Below, piece by piece: positions 59,440 to 64,000 of a DNA stretch of 64,000 nt. The stretch is from Dicyema japonicum (Eukaryota; Dicyemida; Rhombozoa; Dicyemidae). Location: contig RDEW01000006.1 of the NCBI GenBank assembly GCA_011109175.1, forward strand, positions 1,324,133 to 1,388,132, read 5' to 3'. Both the position numbers and the translations under genes were made by a program. The first letter of the stretch is position 1. Each line of letters begins with the position of its first letter. Below the pieces are notes generated by a model, which worked only from the letters and a program-made list of their open reading frames with translations, made no database searches and was not told the DNA's origin.

Positions 59440-59756
59440 GACTCTTGGATCAGATGATGTTCTACTCTTTATGTGGATGATATTGTGTTGCCTTCGCAAG
59501 ATCAGGATATCCAGAAGGCCACAAAAGGAATGCAAATTAACCTGGACCGTCTTAACGCCTGGATAATGGAAAACCGGCTCGTGGTGAGTGCAGAGATGTC
59601 GTTTACGTCACTTTACATCTGACAAAAGATTAGGAAGAAAAATAGTCACCTTGAAGTTAAACAAGGTCGGCATCCTTTTCAAAAGATGTCAAAGGATCTT
59701 GGGTGTGACAATTGATATTCATCTCTGTCTGACACCACACGTAGAAAACATCACAG
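59440..59756 (+). pseudogene. Plus-strand LINE reverse transcriptase fragment
   Basis: FYSLYVDDIVLPSQDQDIQK, INLDRLNAWIMENRLVVSAE, and after a shift KRCQRILGVTIDIHLCLTPH. This is the YxDD box, the following helix and the 'LGV.ID..L....H' motif of a LINE RT, with YVDD at the active site. It ends abruptly where the opposite-strand LINE copy begins at about 59757. Confidence 0.75.
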
Positions 59757-60650
59757 TACTTTAGCATGACATTTACGTCCCTAGATGCGACAACTATGTC
59801 ATCGGCATAGGAAAGTAGCATGTCATTATTATTCATAGGAACGGGGAGATCAATCAGAAACAAATTAAAGAGGATTGGTGATAAAGGAGATCCCTGGGGT
59901 ACACCATTGGGTAACAACCTCGATCTGGAACTCTTGTTTCCGCACACTTTCCCTCGGCGGCCACTTAAGAAATTTGCTATCCATAACTTTAGTAGTGCAT
60001 CAATTTTTGTCAAAAATAATTTTTGTATGAGGATCTTCCTTGGAACAGATTCGAATGTTTTTTGAATGTCAATTATACATATGACCGATTTTCCTGTTTG
60101 GGCTTGTCCTTGTGTCCTTCAGTTATGAACTTTATTAGTGTTATTTGGAAGGAGGTTTGTTGATAATCCTTCCTTGAAGCCATTCCCCGACAAAACACAT
60201 ATAAGGGAGACTGGTCTGTAAGAGCCGGGATCGTTCTTCGGTCTTCCCGTTTCAATATTAAACGAATTTCTAATAGTTTCCATAAAGTCGGTATGGATTT
60301 ATATTCAGCGATGTGTTGTAGATGATTGTCAATGCATTTATTGATGTTGGGTCCAAGTGTTTCAGCAGAATAAGAGGAATTCCGTCTGGGCCACATGAGT
60401 TTGTTTTTATCTGATTCGATATTGCTTTGGATACATCTTTAGGAAGAAAATAAATCAGCGGGGCCATTTTGGATAGCTTTCTTTTTATTTTCGGTTGTGT
60501 TAATCTTTTTATAGGAATGTGACCGATTCGGATACAATTTCATAAATTTATTCAGATTGAGCTGGCACTTTTCTTTGTTATCTTCGTATTCTGGGTTCTT
60601 CAGACGCCTCAACATCTTCCACATGTTGGAATTTGAGGTAATGATGTAGG
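59757..60650 (-). pseudogene. LINE family B, copy 4 (RT)
   Basis: Reading leftward: TNSCGPDGIPLILLKHLDPT and SINALTIIYNTSLN (60270-60467), then after shifts a YVFCRGMASRK-like stretch, LLKLWIANFLSGRRGKVCGN, LLPNGVPQGSPLSPILFNLF and MLLSYADDIVVASRDVNV (59657-60013). The catalytic SYADD box is intact. Frame breaks lie at about 60070-60260. It is closest to copy 2 (PQGSPLSPTLFNLF, SYADDIIIG). Confidence 0.82.
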
Positions 60651-60880
60651 AATTAAATGGAACAAAGTACCACAAGGGATATCTAAGCCAGTTAGGAGTC
60701 GATGAAAAGCTCCAGGCCTATTTTAAAGCAAATCCTGAATAAAAGAGGCAGAATTAGGAAATGTAATATGGGAAGAGGGTTCAATTGGACAGTACGCTCT
60801 CTAAGCTGTTCCGGAATTAAATAACCTGACGAGCAGGCAAGTAGGAAGGTTACTAAATAACGTTTTTTTGTTAAAGTATT
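60651..60880 (+). mobile_element. R2-like element, 3'-tail fragment
   Basis: GGAACAAAGTACCACAAGGG and the following AGCTCCAGGCCTATTT match the end of the R2-like element at 39950-40190 (YHKGHLKQLG, RKLQAYLQ). Several internal deletions occur. It is a severely 5'-truncated second copy, ~100 bp upstream of the TRPA1-like gene start. Confidence 0.7.
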
Positions 60881-60981
60881 GATTGTTAAATAATACTCAA
60901 TTATTGGTATATTATTGCTTAGAACCTAAATCATAGCAACAAATACTCAATATTTTTATAAATCGTCGTTTGTTATGATAA

Positions 60982-63900
60982 ATGTACTTTCCTAGTAATA
61001 GAGTTGATAATAAAGTCCAAATAATGAAAAACTTTCAATCATTATACCAAGTTTATGCATATTAATACTTAAGTTAGCTAGAGATGGAAGTGAAAGTGAA
61101 ATATTAGATTGTATTAGAGAAATGTCTAATTATATGTCTTCCAATAAATTTATTAAGACTATAAACAAACTGGATGATAGTGGACAAAGTCCTCTTCACT
61201 GTGCAGTTCGATCTAATAATCTTCATGCAATTGAAATTTTACTGAAAAGTGGAGCAGGTTCTATTATTTAATAAGAAAGATGTCAATTGTTTGGGGGAGG
61301 ACGATATTACACCGTTAATGACTGCTGCTAGATCGAGAAATGAAGGGAAAAGTCCTGATGTACTAGTGAATTATAAAATAAAGGAAGAGAAAATAGATGA
61401 AACAATGACATTTAAAAAGCTTATATCTTACCAAGCTAATATTAACCAAACGGACATTTATGGACAGGGGCCTATACATTATGCTGTTATGAGAAATAAT
61501 GCTAATTTCCTTGAACTTCTCTTACAATGCAGTGATCTTATAACTGATGTTTTAATATTTATTATTTTAGTTAAAAGATAAGCAGGGAATGACTCCAGTA
61601 CACTTTGCAGCCGTGTATGGACATTATGATATGATGACAATGTTGGTTGACCATGGAATAAACCTTTTAACCTTTGATATATTCTGTCAAACACCACTCC
61701 ATTTGTCCGCTAGTGCACAGGATGATAGAATATGCAAATTGGTTCTCAAAACACTGAAAGATAATTATCCGACTGATTTCCTATCTGTATTTAAATTATA
61801 AAATTTAGATTTTGGATATGAAGGATGTAGAGACAAAGACCCCATTGCACATTGCCATAGAAAAGGATAACTTTAATGTTGCCAAAATGTTAATATCCTG
61901 GGGATCTGACTGTAATAAAACATCATATGGAGATAACTATCCCATTCATTTGGCAGCTAAAGGAAACTCTGTCGAAATTATTAATCTCCTTATTTCTTCT
62001 AAAATTTACATAAACAGTAAAAACATCAAATTAGAAACTCCTCTGCATATTGCTGCTGCATTTGATAAACCACAAAATATAGAAATTTTACTAAACAAGC
62101 ATATATCACTATTATTGTAGTAAAGCCAAAATTGAAGAGAGGGAAATTGATAGATTTACTCCATTAATGCTGGCAGCTTCATTTGGCAATCTAAAATCAG
62201 TAGAAATATTACTGAAAAACAATGCCAGAATACCAAATGTGGAGAAGAATGATAGAAATTCAATATTTTTAGCATCACAGGAGAATCAGAGTGATGTTTT
62301 AACTGTTTAATTTTCGGTAATTAAGATGTTATTGGAATATTGTGGGAATGTGGTCAAGAAATTTTATATTAATTGTACTGACCGTTTTGGAGAGAATCCT
62401 CTACACAAGGCTAGTGAGAATGGATATTGTAGAATTGTCCAAGTTTTGTTATTTCATGAAAATATAGATTCTATTAAATCATGGGGCAAATTCATCAATT
62501 AAAAATGATAATGAACAAACAGCCATGCATTTAGCTGCTCAGAATGGGTTTATAAGGTTAAAATAATATTATATTTCAGAGTTGTCGAAATCCTAGCAAA
62601 GAATGACATTACACTAATCCACGGGGAAGATGAAAATTCAAATTCTCCATTGCACTTGGCTGCCCAAAATGGACATAAGGATGTTGTAAAGTTTCTAATT
62701 GAGAATAATGCTGATATTGAAGCTAGGTCATATTTATTATTAATTAAAGGAATCAATTCTTATGGACACCACTAGACTGTGCTGCCCACAATGGAAATGT
62801 TAAAGTATGCAAAATTCTGTTGGAAGATGACGCTCCAATAGACGCCAAGGACAGAGCGAGTGTTAATATTATTTTTAATAAGAGACAACTCCTCTTCATT
62901 TGGCCTCAGCAGCAGGACATAGTGATGTTGTAAGTCTGCTTATTGAAGAAGGTGCTGACGTTAGCATGAAGGATGCAAACGGGTTCAATTCCTTAGATAG
63001 AGCTATTCATAACAATCACAGGTTGAAGTATTTGAATAAAATAGGGAAGTGGCTCAAACTATTCTCAGTTCTCCCAAGTGGCGTGAATCATTAAGAAATA
63101 AATATTATTGTCAAAATAGGAAGGAAATAATAACCCCAATGAGAGAGTTAATACAGAAAATGCCAGGTACAATAATGGTATGTAATAGATGTTGCTTTTA
63201 CTGTTTTGTCATCATCAATCACAACCAACAATAAATCTAATATTGACCCTGACCAATCTGTTATGTACAATTATGAATTTTTGGATGACATGTTCGTTAA
63301 TTGGTCGGAAGGGGATAATCTTAGTCTGGAGGGTTAAATTTAATATTAATTTAAGATTTTAATGAAATAAATAATCAAAAAATAATCAAAAAATAGTACA
63401 TACTCTCGAATGGATGGTCAAATACAAAAAGAAGGAACTTTTAGGGCATCCACTGTCACGAGAATTAATACATACAAAGTGGGTCAATTATGGACAATAC
63501 TTCTTTTATGTTAATCTCACCTTGTCATTATTATTTACAATTTCACTGACAACATTCTTGTATTTGTCAAAATCACCAAAGTTTTAAATATAATAATAAA
63601 TAGTCTTCAGAACACATCAATTACAGGCTGTCATTATGGATTTATTTCTACAAATGCTGAATACATGGGCACAATCTTCAAATATGCTGCGTTTGTGGTT
63701 TCTGGGTGCTTACTTTTGAGGGAGGTACTATATTATTTAATAAGGATATCTCAATTTATTAGATCACCGTTTAAATATTTTTCATTTGTTAATTTGATGG
63801 ATATTTCCTCATTTTGTTTATGCATATCATCATTGTTGGATGTCAGTGCATGCAATAAGCAAACGGGAATTAGAGAAGTTTGTTAATTTATTAACATAGA

Positions 63901-64000
63901 GTTGGCAGTGGCAGTTGGCTTGTATTTCTGTGTTTTTAGGATGCATGAATACTATTCTCATTATGCAAAAAGTATCCATGTTTGGTATATATGTCGTAAT
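60982..64000 (+). CDS. TRPA1-like ion channel, 16 exons seen, incomplete at window end (~879 aa in window)
   Basis: Cation channel of the TRPA family. Start ATG 60982 has TAA directly upstream in frame. Introns: 61051-61073, 61258-61279, 61549-61570, 61787-61808, 62099-62120 (GC-AG), 62305-62325, 62443-62467, 62557-62579, 62727-62749, 62860-62882, 63022-63044, 63167-63188, 63333-63396 (64 nt), 63581-63603, 63878-63899. An N-terminal array of ~13 ankyrin repeats is visible (GQSPLHCAVRSNNLHAIEIL, GQGPIHYAVMRNNANFLELL, GMTPVHFAAVYGHYDMMTML, NSPLHLAAQNGHKDVVKFLI, TTPLHLASAAGHSDVVSLLI). The linker LEWMVKYKKKELLGHPLSRE is the TRPA pre-S1 signature. S1 is YFFYVNLTLSLLFTISLTTF; S2-S4 follow, then WQWQLACISVFLGCMNTILI and SMFGIYVV near the edge. 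The pore and C-terminus lie outside the window. Confidence 0.93.

Overview
The window is nuclear DNA of an AT-rich, compact animal genome. Seven cellular genes (six with introns, plus intronless LC8) can be assembled by splicing conserved protein blocks: NDR-type kinase, carnitine acyltransferase, a coiled-coil protein, a TBC1D10-type RabGAP, LC8 dynein light chain, mitochondrial ribosomal protein bL32m and a TRPA1-like channel. Across the six genes I place 55 introns. 54 of them are only 19-25 nt long (mode 22-23); one is 64 nt, and one of the 22-nt introns is GC-AG. Animal gene content together with ~22-nt introns points to a dicyemid mesozoan; this placement is inference and no marker gene for it is present.

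Layout. 1-3860 is a satellite array of 23 monomers of about 167 bp. 4085-5868 is a pogo/Tigger-type DNA transposon. 4238-33812 is a tandem triplication of a ~9.85-kb unit. Each unit carries the truncated or whole Tigger, a multi-exon host gene for a protein with cyclic-nucleotide-binding domains (copies at 6977, 16850 and 26693), several broken LINE fragments on the minus strand, and the start of a retroelement with a restriction-like endonuclease (RLE). 33539-38656 is that RLE retroelement, broken in the middle. 38740-40245 is a 5'-truncated R2-like element with an 11-bp direct repeat on either side.

40269-48018 is a gene-dense block: five same-strand genes (an unidentified 5'-truncated gene, NDR kinase, carnitine acyltransferase, coiled-coil protein, TBC1D10-like GAP) separated by only 33, 137, 65 and 24 bp. 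This is operon-like spacing. 48409-48732 is a SINE-like insert flanked by perfect 20-bp direct repeats.

49.4-60.9 kb is mostly LINE debris, nearly all on the minus strand, enclosing the LC8 gene (minus) and the bL32m gene (plus). 60982 to the window end is the TRPA1-like channel gene, which runs off the edge.

Many frame breaks, especially between the three unit copies, are one-base changes in homopolymers. Pseudogene calls inside the triplication should therefore be read with assembly error in mind.
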